Source of the DNA: Bacillota bacterium | Lineage (GTDB): Bacteria; Bacillota; Clostridia; Lachnospirales; Lachnospiraceae | Assembly: GCA_023412855.1 (NCBI GenBank) | Contig: JAEZRJ010000060.1 | Coordinates: 1 to 25,233 of the forward strand | DNA length: 25,233 nt | Direction of reading: 5' to 3' | Part shown: positions 15,493-22,865 of the stretch, piece after piece | Position numbering within the stretch: position 1 is the first letter of the stretch | Layout: each line of letters opens with the position of its first letter | Made by a program: the position numbers and the translations under genes | The notes under the pieces: model-generated | Seen by the model: only the letters and a program-made list of their open reading frames with translations | Database searches by the model: none | What the model was told of the DNA's origin: nothing

Positions 15493-15528
15493 AAAAAACT
15501 CAGCCGAATTGTTCGACTGAGTTTTTTA
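15493..15528 (+). terminator. Terminator after the pseudo-tRNA; end of the sugar operon
   Basis: AAACTCAG pairs with CTGAGTTT, with an inner CGAA/TTCG helix and a T run. It shares the arms AACTCAG and CGACTGAGTT with the terminator at 7864-7896. It separates the plus-strand sugar operon from the convergent minus-strand subtilase genes. Confidence 0.85.
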
Positions 15529-15584
15529 TATCATAGGAAAGACCTTGCCGTTTTAACGTGTGTGAAGCACACCTTTGTTCTGCA

Positions 15585-17270
15585 CTAAAAAATAGCCAAT
15601 CGTTCAAAAACCCCATTGATATTTATCTGTCCATAACCCCAAATATTGTTGGGGTAAACGTTGGTGGGGCTGCGGAAGGAACCTCTGATCAGGAGCTGGT
15701 TGATATCCACACCTGTAATGGATGTATAATTTCCTCTGGACACCGCCCACTCGAAAAGGAGGGCGATGATACCTATAGTGTGGGCGGTGGCTGCGCCGGT
15801 GCCGGTCAGGGAGCCGTATCTGTTATTGGGAAGAGCACAAGTCAAATTATAGCCGGGAGCGGCTAAATCAGGCTTGAGGTGTCCGGTGCGGCTGTATCCT
15901 CTGCTGGAATCAATTAAAATGCTGTCGTTATTCTGATTGTAGGCGGTAACCGTCAGCGAGTGTATGGAATTGCCGGGCGAGAGTATGGTGGTGTCGGGAT
16001 TCGACTGGAGAAAGTATGTCTCCGAGGAAATCACATTTCCGGCGGGCAGCCATGAGTGAAACGAAAAGGGTTCATTTTCCAAATTATATACCTGAAATCG
16101 CCAGATACCCGAAATTGGATTTTCAAAGCGCAGTAATATCAATTGTTCCCCCGTCTCTTCTTCGAAGTTGATGTTATTTATCCATATGACCCCTTGATTG
16201 AATACGAAGCTGAATCTTTCACAAGTGTTGATTCTCGGGTAAACGAGCGAAGTGGATTCCCCGCTGGGAGAGGTTATTTCTATGGAAAGGCGGCTGGGAG
16301 CATAAGGCCAGATTTCCATAGAAAACAGCCGGTCCGGATTGCCCACCCTCAGTTCGAATTCCGAATGGTAGGGAGCCTGCGGCGCATTGCCGTAATAATG
16401 CCTATTGCTGTTGCCTTCGTTTCCTGCCGAGATGGCGACGCAAATCTTTGAAAGCCGGGTGATATAATCAAAATAGCTGCTTGCCGCCCCCTGCCCGTCG
16501 TGGCTTCCGTCGTTGCTGCCCAGTGCGACGCATATGGCGACGGGGCGGCTCAGCCTTCTTGCGACGGATAATAGGTAGCGGGTCGCCAGCATGATATCCG
16601 ATTCCTGATAGCATAATATATTATCGGGAACAAAAGAGACACTACGTAAATTATATTTAGCCGGCTTAAGCTTTACGACGGCGAACTCTGCCTCTGGTGC
16701 CACGCCGCTGAAGTTTTGAGAAGGGTCCGGCTTACCGGCTGCTATGCTGGCTATGGCGGTACCGTGTCCATCTTCATCCACAGTAGGGACGATGGATAGG
16801 GGATCTGCAGAATGCAGGGCGAGATTGATTAATTCCTTCGGGTATTCCGAACCGTAGACCATATCTTCGGGCGGCGTTCCCGACTGGATGGTCTGATCCC
16901 ATATGGAAAGTATTCTGGTAGTGCCGTCATTATGCTTGAAGGCTGAATGGCGGTAGTCGATGCCAGTGTCTATGATTCCGACAATAGCTCCGGTTCCATA
17001 TAAAGACAGAGCAGGATTGCGCTGAACCTCGGTGACGCCGGATTTTTCGAGGCTGATTTCTGAAGTCAATGTGTATATGGAAGGGAAACGATGATACGGA
17101 TTTGCTCCCAGATCACAGGCGTCTATTTGGCCCGCTAAAACGTGCAGCAAGGAATGCCGCTCGTTTAAATATGTGATATTATTGCCGATGTCATAATAGG
17201 GAACCATTATATTATCTATAATCAAATCATAATAGTTCTCATCGAGAATTTTTTCCATTGTCCTTGCCAT
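15585..17270 (-). CDS. Csp-like subtilase (S8) pseudoprotease, downstream paralogue
   Basis: 561 aa, no signal peptide. Subtilase fold with GIIDTGIDY (D101), DGHGTAIASI (H169) and the oxyanion region ISAGNEGN. A beta-rich jelly-roll insertion lies between about residues 310 and 440, as in Csp germination proteases. The catalytic serine motif GTSxA reads GTGAA: codon 492 is GGC (15795-15797), so Gly replaces Ser. With no nucleophile it should be inactive, like the Csp pseudoproteases of Clostridioides difficile that act as germinant signal proteins. The start may instead be ATG 17258, which aligns with the paralogue's MEKILDE start. It is second in a two-gene minus-strand unit, 63 bp after the paralogue. 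A single-base change (AGC to GGC) would explain the substitution. Confidence 0.88.
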   Translation of the reverse strand: MARTMEKILDENYYDLIIDNIMVPYYDIGNNITYLNERHSLLHVLAGQIDACDLGANPYHRFPSIYTLTSEISLEKSGVTEVQRNPALSLYGTGAIVGIIDTGIDYRHSAFKHNDGTTRILSIWDQTIQSGTPPEDMVYGSEYPKELINLALHSADPLSIVPTVDEDGHGTAIASIAAGKPDPSQNFSGVAPEAEFAVVKLKPAKYNLRSVSFVPDNILCYQESDIMLATRYLLSVARRLSRPVAICVALGSNDGSHDGQGAASSYFDYITRLSKICVAISAGNEGNSNRHYYGNAPQAPYHSEFELRVGNPDRLFSMEIWPYAPSRLSIEITSPSGESTSLVYPRINTCERFSFVFNQGVIWINNINFEEETGEQLILLRFENPISGIWRFQVYNLENEPFSFHSWLPAGNVISSETYFLQSNPDTTILSPGNSIHSLTVTAYNQNNDSILIDSSRGYSRTGHLKPDLAAPGYNLTCALPNNRYGSLTGTGAATAHTIGIIALLFEWAVSRGNYTSITGVDINQLLIRGSFRSPTNVYPNNIWGYGQININGVFERLAIF

Positions 17271-17333
17271 GCCTTTCTTGTACCCTGCAATCCCTTTGCC
17301 GCAGGCCCATATTGTTTTCTTGCTGTTTGGAAA

Positions 17334-19007
17334 TTATAAGTTGGCCAGCCGCTCGAAGACTCCATTGATATCGATTTGCCCATAGCCCCATATATTGTTA
17401 GGATAAGTGGTGTTAGGATCTCTATATGCGCTGCGGGTTAGAAGGCGGCTGATATCAGTGCCCGTAATCGAGGTATAATTCCCGCGTATTACCGCCCATT
17501 CCAATAACATGGAGGTGATTCCGCAGGCATAGGCGGCGGCAGCTCCGGTGCCGGTTAATGTGGCATACCTTCCGCCGGGAATTGCGCAGGGAAGTTCATA
17601 GCCGGGTGCGACTACATCAGGCTTTACTTGATTGGTACGCGTATAGCCTCTTCCTGAATCTATCCATATACTATCATTCGACTGGTTATATGCGGTTACC
17701 GTCAGAGGGCGGATCGCGTTGCCGGGAGAAGTGATGGTAGTGCTTGGATTCGATTGAAGGAAATAAGTCTCTCTGGAAATTAAATCTCCTGAGGGAAGCC
17801 ATGAATGAAAAGAAAATGGTTCATTTTCCAAGTTATGCAGCTTAATGCTCCATATGCCGGTAAAAGGGTCTTGGAAGCGCAGCAGTATGAGCTGTTCTCC
17901 GGTCTCCTCTTCGAAGGTAATATTGTTTATCCATAGCGAGCCCTGGTTGTATACAAAATTAAATCTCTCGCAGGTGTTGATACCCGGATAAACCAACGGC
18001 GTGGATTCTCCGCTGGGCGAAGTAACCTCGATGGTAAGGCGGCTGGGTGCGTAGGGCCAGATTTCCATGGCAAATAATTTGTCGTCACTGCCTACCTTCA
18101 GTTCGAACAGAGTGTCGTTGGTAGGAACAGCGATGTTGCCATAATAATGTCTGCCGCTGTTTCCCTCATTTCCGCCAGAGATGGAGACACAGATTTGAGG
18201 ACGGTGGGTGAGATAATCCAAATAGCCGGTAGTAGCACCATGTTCGTCATGGCCGCCTTGGCTGGTACCGAGGGCTACGCAGATGGCGAGCGGGCGGTTG
18301 AGCTTACGGGCTACAGAAAATAAGTAGCGGGCACCCAACATGACGTCCGATTCCTGATAACAAATAGCGTTTTCAGGAACGAAAGATATTTTACGCAGAT
18401 TCATTTTGGCTTCTTTTAATTTTACTACCACATACTCTGCTTCGGTAGCGACGCCGCTGAAGTTCTGAACATTGTCCGTTTTGCCTGCGATGATGCTTGC
18501 GATTGCTGTTCCGTGCCCGTTCGTGTCCTCGGAAGGAACAACGGACAAAGGCTCTGCGGAGATGAGCGCTAGATTAATTAATTCCCGGCTGTATTCTGAG
18601 CCATAAGAAAATGTCTCAGGGGGAGTACCGGTCTGCACCGTCTGATCCCACATGGAAACGATTCTCGTACTGCCGTCGTTGTGCCTGAAGGCAGGATGCT
18701 GATAATCGATGCCCGTATCTATAATCCCGACGATTACACCGGTTCCATAAAGTGCGAGAGACGGATTGCGTTGTATCTGTTGAACGCCGGATACTTGTGA
18801 ATTGACAGAAGCCGTCAAAGTAAAAATGGAAGGAAAGCGGTGATAAGGATTTGTTCCGAGGTCGCAGATATTCACCTGCCTTGTAAGCACATGCAGCAGG
18901 GAATGTCTTTCATTTATATTGGTAATGTTATTGCCCGTATCATAATCGGGAAGGAGTACATTATCTATCATTAGGTCGTAATAGTCTTCATCCAGAATTT
19001 TTTCCAT
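17334..19007 (-). CDS. Csp-like subtilase (S8) pseudoprotease, upstream paralogue
   Basis: 557 aa, clearly homologous over its whole length to the downstream gene: same MEKILDE(D/N)YYD start, same insertion domain, same C-terminal NIWGYGQI-INGVFERLA. It has D97 (IIDTGIDY), H165 (NGHGTAIA) and ISGGNEGN at the oxyanion loop. The serine motif is again GTGAA, with Gly GGA at codon 488 (17544-17546). The different Gly codon means either independent loss or a shared loss followed by drift. AGGAG sits about seven bases before ATG 19007. First gene of the unit; a sigma-E-like promoter lies about 75-100 bases upstream. A role in spore germination or spore assembly is inferred from the family and promoter; other functions are possible. 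Confidence 0.88.
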   Translation of the reverse strand: MEKILDEDYYDLMIDNVLLPDYDTGNNITNINERHSLLHVLTRQVNICDLGTNPYHRFPSIFTLTASVNSQVSGVQQIQRNPSLALYGTGVIVGIIDTGIDYQHPAFRHNDGSTRIVSMWDQTVQTGTPPETFSYGSEYSRELINLALISAEPLSVVPSEDTNGHGTAIASIIAGKTDNVQNFSGVATEAEYVVVKLKEAKMNLRKISFVPENAICYQESDVMLGARYLFSVARKLNRPLAICVALGTSQGGHDEHGATTGYLDYLTHRPQICVSISGGNEGNSGRHYYGNIAVPTNDTLFELKVGSDDKLFAMEIWPYAPSRLTIEVTSPSGESTPLVYPGINTCERFNFVYNQGSLWINNITFEEETGEQLILLRFQDPFTGIWSIKLHNLENEPFSFHSWLPSGDLISRETYFLQSNPSTTITSPGNAIRPLTVTAYNQSNDSIWIDSGRGYTRTNQVKPDVVAPGYELPCAIPGGRYATLTGTGAAAAYACGITSMLLEWAVIRGNYTSITGTDISRLLTRSAYRDPNTTYPNNIWGYGQIDINGVFERLANL

Positions 19008-19079
19008 AAAAATCTCCTTGCAAAGAATGATGCTATCAAACGCCGGAAGCGGTCATATCGATCATAAACGGCTTATTAT

Positions 19080-19107
19080 ATTCTATGCGTCAATGCCCTT
19101 AATATGA
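19080..19107 (-). promoter_or_regulatory. Sigma-E-like (sporulation) promoter for the subtilase pair
   Basis: On the minus strand TCATATT (19101-19107) is followed after 13 bases by CATAGAAT (19080-19087). This resembles the mother-cell sigma-E pattern (about KMATATT, 13-15 bases, CATACANT), with one mismatch in the -10. Csp genes in C. difficile are known to be in the sigma-E regulon. A TTGACG/TATAAT pair nearby has the wrong spacing for sigma-A. Confidence 0.5.
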
Positions 19108-19140
19108 AAAAACAAGGGGTTTCTCTTCAAGGTGAAGTGT

Positions 19141-19170
19141 TTGCAATTACGAGATGGGCTGTGATATAAT
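19141..19170 (+). promoter_or_regulatory. Promoter of the thioesterase-cvfB unit
   Basis: TTGCAA (19141-19146), an 18-bp spacer and TATAAT (19165-19170), with TGA before the -10 (extended -10). It lies about 60 bp upstream of the thioesterase start and diverges from the subtilase promoter. Confidence 0.75.
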
Positions 19171-19230
19171 TGGAGCATTGATATATGGAGAGAGAAGGGT
19201 CTTTGGACTTTGGAAGGAGCATGGCTATAA

Positions 19231-19956
19231 ATGTATAAATTCACAGGACGCATACGATACAGTGAACTGGACAGAACGGGGAAATTATCCTTGGAATCGC
19301 TGCTGGATTATTTTCAGGACTGTTCGACGTTTCATTCAGAGGATATCGGGGTAGGGCTTAAGTTTCTTCAGGAAAGGCATCTGGCTTGGGTAATGTCGGC
19401 TTGGCAGATAGTCGTCGAGAGGTACCCTGCTCTTGGAGAAAGGGTATTGATCGAAACGGCTCCGTATGATTTCAAAGGATTTATCGGGTGGCGTAACTTC
19501 CTGATGGAGACGGAGAGCGGGGAACGTCTTTCCTGTGCCAACACTGTTTGGACTTTAATGGACATGGAGAACATGCATCCAGCCAGGGTTCCCGACGAGT
19601 TACATGCGGCATATGTGCTGGAAGAGAAGCTTGAGATGGATTATGCGCCGCGCAAGATCGCACTCCCCAAGACGGAAGGGGAGAGGCGGGAGAAGGTAGA
19701 GGTCAGACAGCATCACCTGGATACCAACCATCATGTAAATAACGGGCAGTATATCCGCATCGCTATGGAATATTTGCCGGAAGGCTTCACGATAAGGCAG
19801 ATGCGGGCAGAATATAAGAAGCAGGCGCTTTTAGGGGACATTATTGTACCGGAAATCTACAGGCCTGCGGATAATATTTGCTTGATTTCGCTCAATAACG
19901 AAGAGGGACAGGCTTACTGTGTTGCAGAGTTTGAAAGGAATATGGGTATTGTATGA
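19231..19956 (+). CDS. Acyl-ACP thioesterase
   Basis: 241 aa of the bacterial FatA/FatB-like acyl-ACP thioesterase family: two hot-dog domains. The N-terminal domain begins GRIRYSELDRTGKLSLESLLDYFQDCSTFHSEDIG. The second contains the catalytic DTNHHVNNGQYIRIAMEYLP, with D164, N166 and H168 in the positions expected from plant FatB. It releases free fatty acids from acyl carrier protein in the cytoplasm. Start ATG 19231 follows GGAAGGAG. Its TGA overlaps the ATG of the next gene (ATGA), so cvfB is translationally coupled. The substrate chain length cannot be read from sequence. Confidence 0.9.
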   Translation: MYKFTGRIRYSELDRTGKLSLESLLDYFQDCSTFHSEDIGVGLKFLQERHLAWVMSAWQIVVERYPALGERVLIETAPYDFKGFIGWRNFLMETESGERLSCANTVWTLMDMENMHPARVPDELHAAYVLEEKLEMDYAPRKIALPKTEGERREKVEVRQHHLDTNHHVNNGQYIRIAMEYLPEGFTIRQMRAEYKKQALLGDIIVPEIYRPADNICLISLNNEEGQAYCVAEFERNMGIV

Positions 19957-20795
19957 TAAAATTAGGAGAAGTTCAGAATTTAATCGTTGTAAAAAAAGTG
20001 GAATTCGGCGTGTATCTGGCTGAGAATACAGGAAATGCGGATGAAAAGGTGCTCCTTCCAGAAAAGCAAGTTCCAGAGGGAACGCAGGTGGGAGATACGG
20101 TGCGGGTATTCATATATAGAGATTCCAGCGACCGTTTGATCGCTACTACGAAGGAAGCGGCACTCACCCTTGGCAGGACTGCTCTTCTTAGGGTTGCACA
20201 GGTTGCGAAAATCGGCGCGTTTTTGGACTGGGGGCTGGAAAAGCAGTTGCTGCTTCCTTTTAAGGAACAGACATGGCCGGTGAAGGAAGGGGAGGACTGC
20301 CTGGCAGCTCTTTATACGGATAAGAGCAACAGATTATGTGCCACGATGAAGATATATCCTTATCTGGACACTGACAGCCCTTATAAAAAGGATGACAGGG
20401 TGACCGGCCGCGTTTATGAAATCAGCAGGGAGTTCGGAGCCTTTGTGGCGGTAGACGATAAATATTCCGGTCTGATTTCAAAAAAGGAGATGTATGGAGA
20501 TGTCAGGGAAGGGGATATCGTTCAGGCCCGAGTGGCAGGAGTCAAGGAAGATGGAAAGCTGGACCTGAGCCTGAGGGAAAAGGCATATCTTCAAATTGGC
20601 ACTGATGCGGATAAAATAATGGGAATCATAGAAAGCTATGGAGGAGTGCTCCCATTTAATGATAAGGCGGATCCGGAGATCATCAGACAGGAAATGCAGA
20701 TGAGCAAGAATGAATTCAAGCGGGCAATAGGCCGTTTGCTGAAGGAAGGAAAAGTAGTCATAGACGGCAGCAGTATAAGAAAAGCTGGGAAATGA
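19953..20795 (+). CDS. cvfB: CvfB/YitL-family S1 RNA-binding protein
   Basis: 280 aa with tandem S1-like OB domains: the N-terminal LGEVQNLIVVKKVEFGVYLAE, a second domain around LLRVAQVAKIGAFLDWGLEKQLLLPFKEQ, and a third at DRVTGRVYEISREFGAFVAVDDKYSGLIS with LDLSLREKAY. A C-terminal winged-helix-like part (MQMSKNEFKRAIGRLLKEGKVVIDG) completes the CvfB pattern. In Staphylococcus aureus CvfB is an RNA-binding virulence regulator; the general role is poorly known. It overlaps the thioesterase gene by four bases. Repeat copy 2 begins 10 bases after the stop, and its last hairpin is followed by six T residues, which may serve as the operon terminator. Confidence 0.92.
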   Translation: MIKLGEVQNLIVVKKVEFGVYLAENTGNADEKVLLPEKQVPEGTQVGDTVRVFIYRDSSDRLIATTKEAALTLGRTALLRVAQVAKIGAFLDWGLEKQLLLPFKEQTWPVKEGEDCLAALYTDKSNRLCATMKIYPYLDTDSPYKKDDRVTGRVYEISREFGAFVAVDDKYSGLISKKEMYGDVREGDIVQARVAGVKEDGKLDLSLREKAYLQIGTDADKIMGIIESYGGVLPFNDKADPEIIRQEMQMSKNEFKRAIGRLLKEGKVVIDGSSIRKAGK

Positions 20796-20804
20796 AACTT
20801 TTGT

Positions 20805-20937
20805 GTTGTTGTTCACACAGTAGCTTAACACTTGCTGTTAAGCTACGTAAGAACATGATGCAAGAGATGATTTCTGCTTCGCGAAGCGAATTTAAATGCA
20901 GAAATCATGCGTTGCGGAGAACGGAGTGAACAGTAAC
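20805..20937 (+). repeat. Structured interspersed repeat, copy 2 (133 bp)
   Basis: Same orientation and order of hairpins as copy 1. It lacks 16 bases in the inner ATTTTTGCAT hairpin, consistent with a deletion between short TGCA repeats. The main hairpin arm is GTAGCTTAACA paired with TGTTAAGCTAC, an A-T pair where copy 1 has G-C. The 5' terminal repeat has diverged to GTTGTTGTTC; the 3' end is intact GAACAGTAAC. It is followed by GGTTTTTTATT, so here the last hairpin may act as a terminator. No clear direct repeat flanks this copy. Confidence 0.9.
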
Positions 20938-20962
20938 GGTTTTTTATTCATTGATAATTGGC

Positions 20963-20991
20963 TTGCATATTCATACTGAAATCAGTATAAT
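20963..20991 (+). promoter_or_regulatory. Promoter of the 77-aa gene and CPBP protease gene
   Basis: TTGCAT (20963-20968), a 17-bp spacer and TATAAT (20986-20991). A small palindromic GAAGCC-AA-GGCTTC lies in the leader at 21023-21036, just ahead of the ribosome binding site. Confidence 0.75.
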
Positions 20992-21056
20992 CATGGTGTA
21001 AATAAAAATGCGATTTATAATGGAAGCCAAGGCTTCAATTTGGAAAGGAGAATGAA

Positions 21057-21290
21057 ATGAAAGTACAGAATATCAGAGATATCGATAAGTTTTTTAAAGT
21101 AATTGACAGCTGTGCGGGCAAGGTAGAATTGGTAACGGGTGAAGGAGACAGACTGAACCTTAAGTCCAAGCTTTCCCAGTACGTATCCATGGCGAATATT
21201 TTTTCCGACGGAACGATTGCAGAGCTTGAGCTGATTGCTTATGAACCGGAAGATATTACAAAATTAGTTAACTTTATGATGGAGAATTAG
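21057..21290 (+). CDS. Small conserved-looking protein of unknown function (77 aa)
   Basis: 77 aa starting MKVQNIRDIDKFFKVIDSC after an excellent GGAAAGGAG ribosome binding site. The composition is acidic, soluble and mixed alpha/beta, with KVELVTGEGDRLNLKSKLSQ and a C-terminal PEDITKLVNFMMEN helix. No catalytic or metal motif is visible. I recall similar small proteins in Lachnospiraceae genomes with unreliable names, so no function is assigned. It has its own sigma-A promoter and is followed 8 bp later by the CPBP protease gene, with which it is probably co-transcribed. Confidence 0.8.
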   Translation: MKVQNIRDIDKFFKVIDSCAGKVELVTGEGDRLNLKSKLSQYVSMANIFSDGTIAELELIAYEPEDITKLVNFMMEN

Positions 21291-21298
21291 GATAGCGA

Positions 21299-22213
21299 AT
21301 GAATAGTAAAAAGGTAAATCGGATTTTTCTGGCAGTTATCCTGCTTCATATCGCAGCAGTGGTTCTGCTGGGAGCTTTAAGTCCGTTTTATACACTGGCA
21401 ATTGTACCTAATTTCATAATCAGTCAGTTGATCGTACTGGTGCCCGCGCTTATCGGACTCTTGACTTCTAAGGAGAACCTGATAAAGCTCGTGGGCTTTC
21501 GAAGGATTAAAATATCCTCGGTGTTTATGATCATTCTTTTTACTTTTCTGGCTATGCCTTTAACTACCGTAATCAATGCAGTTTCCATGCTGTTCGTGGA
21601 TAACACGGTGGTGGCAATTAGTGGGGATATCTTAGCGATCCCCTTTTTTGTTATGCTTCCCGTTATAGGAGTTATAGGGCCATTCAGCGAGGAATTGGTA
21701 TTCAGAGGGATTGTGTATCAGGGTTACAAGAAATCGGGAACCGCATTACAGGCACTTCTGTTATCCTCCTGTCTGTTTGCCCTTATGCACATGAATTTTA
21801 ATCAGGCGGCATATGCGGTGGTAATCGGCATGATTCTCGTAGTTTTGGTGGAAGCTACAGGGAGTTTGTGGAGTTCGGTTTTATTTCATGTAATATTCAA
21901 TTCCCAGCAAGTATGCATCATGTATCTATATGATTCTTTTGGAATGGGCAATCTGGATGAGGCTCAGTCGCAGATTACTACGGATATGATGCTGGCTGCC
22001 ATCAGCGGCTATTTGATTATCGCTGCGATCACTACTACCTTAGCGGCGTGTGTACTGGCATGGATTGCCAAAAATGAACAGCGGGAAGAGAATCTTCGAA
22101 ATATCTGGAGGACGAGAAAAAACAAGACCGGTAACCCCATGGTGACCGTCCCGCTTTTAATAGCGGTGGTATTAGCATTTTCTTATATGGCTCTCGATTT
22201 TATTCTTTATTGA
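21299..22213 (+). CDS. CPBP-family intramembrane glutamic protease
   Basis: 304 aa with about 7-8 transmembrane segments. All CPBP (Abi/CAAX protease) motifs are present: GPFSEELVFRG (E131, E132, R136), FALMH (F160, H164) and HVIFN (H197, N201). The family cleaves substrates within the membrane; bacterial members process peptides, lend bacteriocin immunity or have unknown targets. The start ATG 21299 has a weak GGA site and closely follows the 77-aa gene, suggesting coupling. The C-terminus has a basic loop (RNIWRTRKNK) and a final hydrophobic helix. A bidirectional terminator at 22279-22311 ends the unit. Confidence 0.93.
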   Translation: MNSKKVNRIFLAVILLHIAAVVLLGALSPFYTLAIVPNFIISQLIVLVPALIGLLTSKENLIKLVGFRRIKISSVFMIILFTFLAMPLTTVINAVSMLFVDNTVVAISGDILAIPFFVMLPVIGVIGPFSEELVFRGIVYQGYKKSGTALQALLLSSCLFALMHMNFNQAAYAVVIGMILVVLVEATGSLWSSVLFHVIFNSQQVCIMYLYDSFGMGNLDEAQSQITTDMMLAAISGYLIIAAITTTLAACVLAWIAKNEQREENLRNIWRTRKNKTGNPMVTVPLLIAVVLAFSYMALDFILY

Positions 22214-22278
22214 ATCCCATTTTCGATGGATTTGAAAGGCACGAAGCATATAAGCTTATAAGATGCTTTTATATTAAT

Positions 22279-22311
22279 AAAAACGCACATCTATGAAGAT
22301 GTGCGTTTTTT
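22279..22311. terminator. Bidirectional terminator between the CPBP gene and yjfB
   Basis: ACGCACATCT pairs perfectly with AGATGTGCGT around a four-base loop, extended by an A tract on one side and a T tract on the other. It can end transcription from both convergent genes. Confidence 0.9.
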
Positions 22312-22373
22312 ACGGAAGGGTTTCTTCCGCTGCATTCAAGATATATAATGCTTACATTTTATGTCTCGGGCGG

Positions 22374-22562
22374 CTATGCATATAAGTCAATGTTAGCGCC
22401 GATGGCAGGATTTACAGACAGCTCCATAGAGGATTTCATCATATCCATCATCGCGTCGCCGCTGGTCTTCATGCTGTCCAATGATTTCGAGAGCATGGCA
22501 ACACCTACGTCCGATATCGTCTGTGTCTGGGCAAGAGTCATTGATAATGCAGGAATATCCAT
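22374..22562 (-). CDS. yjfB: YjfB-family small protein (putative motility protein)
   Basis: 62 aa on the minus strand: MDIPALSMTLAQTQTISDVG at the start, then AMLSKSLDSM and the conserved tail SSMELSVNPAIGANIDLYA. This matches the short YjfB family, named after a B. subtilis protein and annotated as putative motility protein on weak grounds. GGGAGG lies eight bases upstream of the ATG at 22562. A longer plus-strand frame over the same DNA (22348-22833) is a shadow that runs into repeat copy 3. Transcription probably starts near 22810, so the about 240-base leader carries repeat copy 3 in reverse complement. It shares its regulatory region with the divergent WecG-like gene. Confidence 0.88.
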   Translation of the reverse strand: MDIPALSMTLAQTQTISDVGVAMLSKSLDSMKTSGDAMMDMMKSSMELSVNPAIGANIDLYA

Positions 22563-22621
22563 ACTTATTACCTCCCTTAAAATTGAAATGTTACCATTCA
22601 GCTTTTGGCCTTACAGCAACC

Positions 22622-22770
22622 GTTACTGTTCGCACAGTAGTTTAACACTTGCTGTTAAATTACGTAAGAACGTGATTCAAGAGATGATTTCTGCTTCGCA
22701 GAGCGAATTTACATGCAAAATTTTTGCATTGCAGAAATCATGCGTTGCTGGGAACGGAGTGAACAGCAAC
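22622..22770 (+). repeat. Structured interspersed repeat, copy 3 (149 bp)
   Basis: Full-length copy in the same plus orientation, here inside the probable leader of the minus-strand yjfB gene. Compared with copy 2 the main hairpin has a C-G pair replaced by T-A and a G-C replaced by G-T (arms GTAGTTTAACA and TGTTAAATTAC). The last hairpin is GTTGCTG with CAGCAAC, a compensated A-T to G-C change. The inner ATGCAAAATTTTTGCAT hairpin is perfect. No clear flanking direct repeat. Confidence 0.9.
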
Positions 22771-22810
22771 ACAAATGCAACATTAAGATTCTATAATTCA
22801 AATCATTATA

Positions 22811-22839
22811 TTGCAAGTATACCATATTTTTGATATACT
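22811..22839 (+). promoter_or_regulatory. Promoter toward the WecG-like gene
   Basis: TTGCAA (22811-22816), a 17-bp spacer and TATACT (22834-22839). It overlaps an opposite-strand promoter over the inverted repeat CAAGTATA (22814-22821) and TATACTTG (22834-22841). Confidence 0.65.
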
Positions 22840-22845
22840 TGACAA
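22816..22845 (-). promoter_or_regulatory. Promoter toward yjfB
   Basis: Minus strand: TTGTCA (22840-22845), an 18-bp spacer ending TGG, and TATACT (22816-22821), with an extended -10. It uses the same symmetric DNA as the plus-strand promoter, so the two polymerases would exclude each other. Confidence 0.6.
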
Positions 22846-22865
22846 GTCGGGGAAGGTTTTAAAGA

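Noticed and set aside
19154..19354. A 66-codon plus-strand frame at the start of the thioesterase gene
   Set aside because: Out of frame with the thioesterase and without homology; the true start at 19231 has a strong ribosome binding site.
22348..22833. A 161-codon plus-strand frame
   Set aside because: It overlaps the minus-strand yjfB gene, which has family motifs and a good ribosome binding site, and then runs through repeat copy 3. It is a shadow frame.
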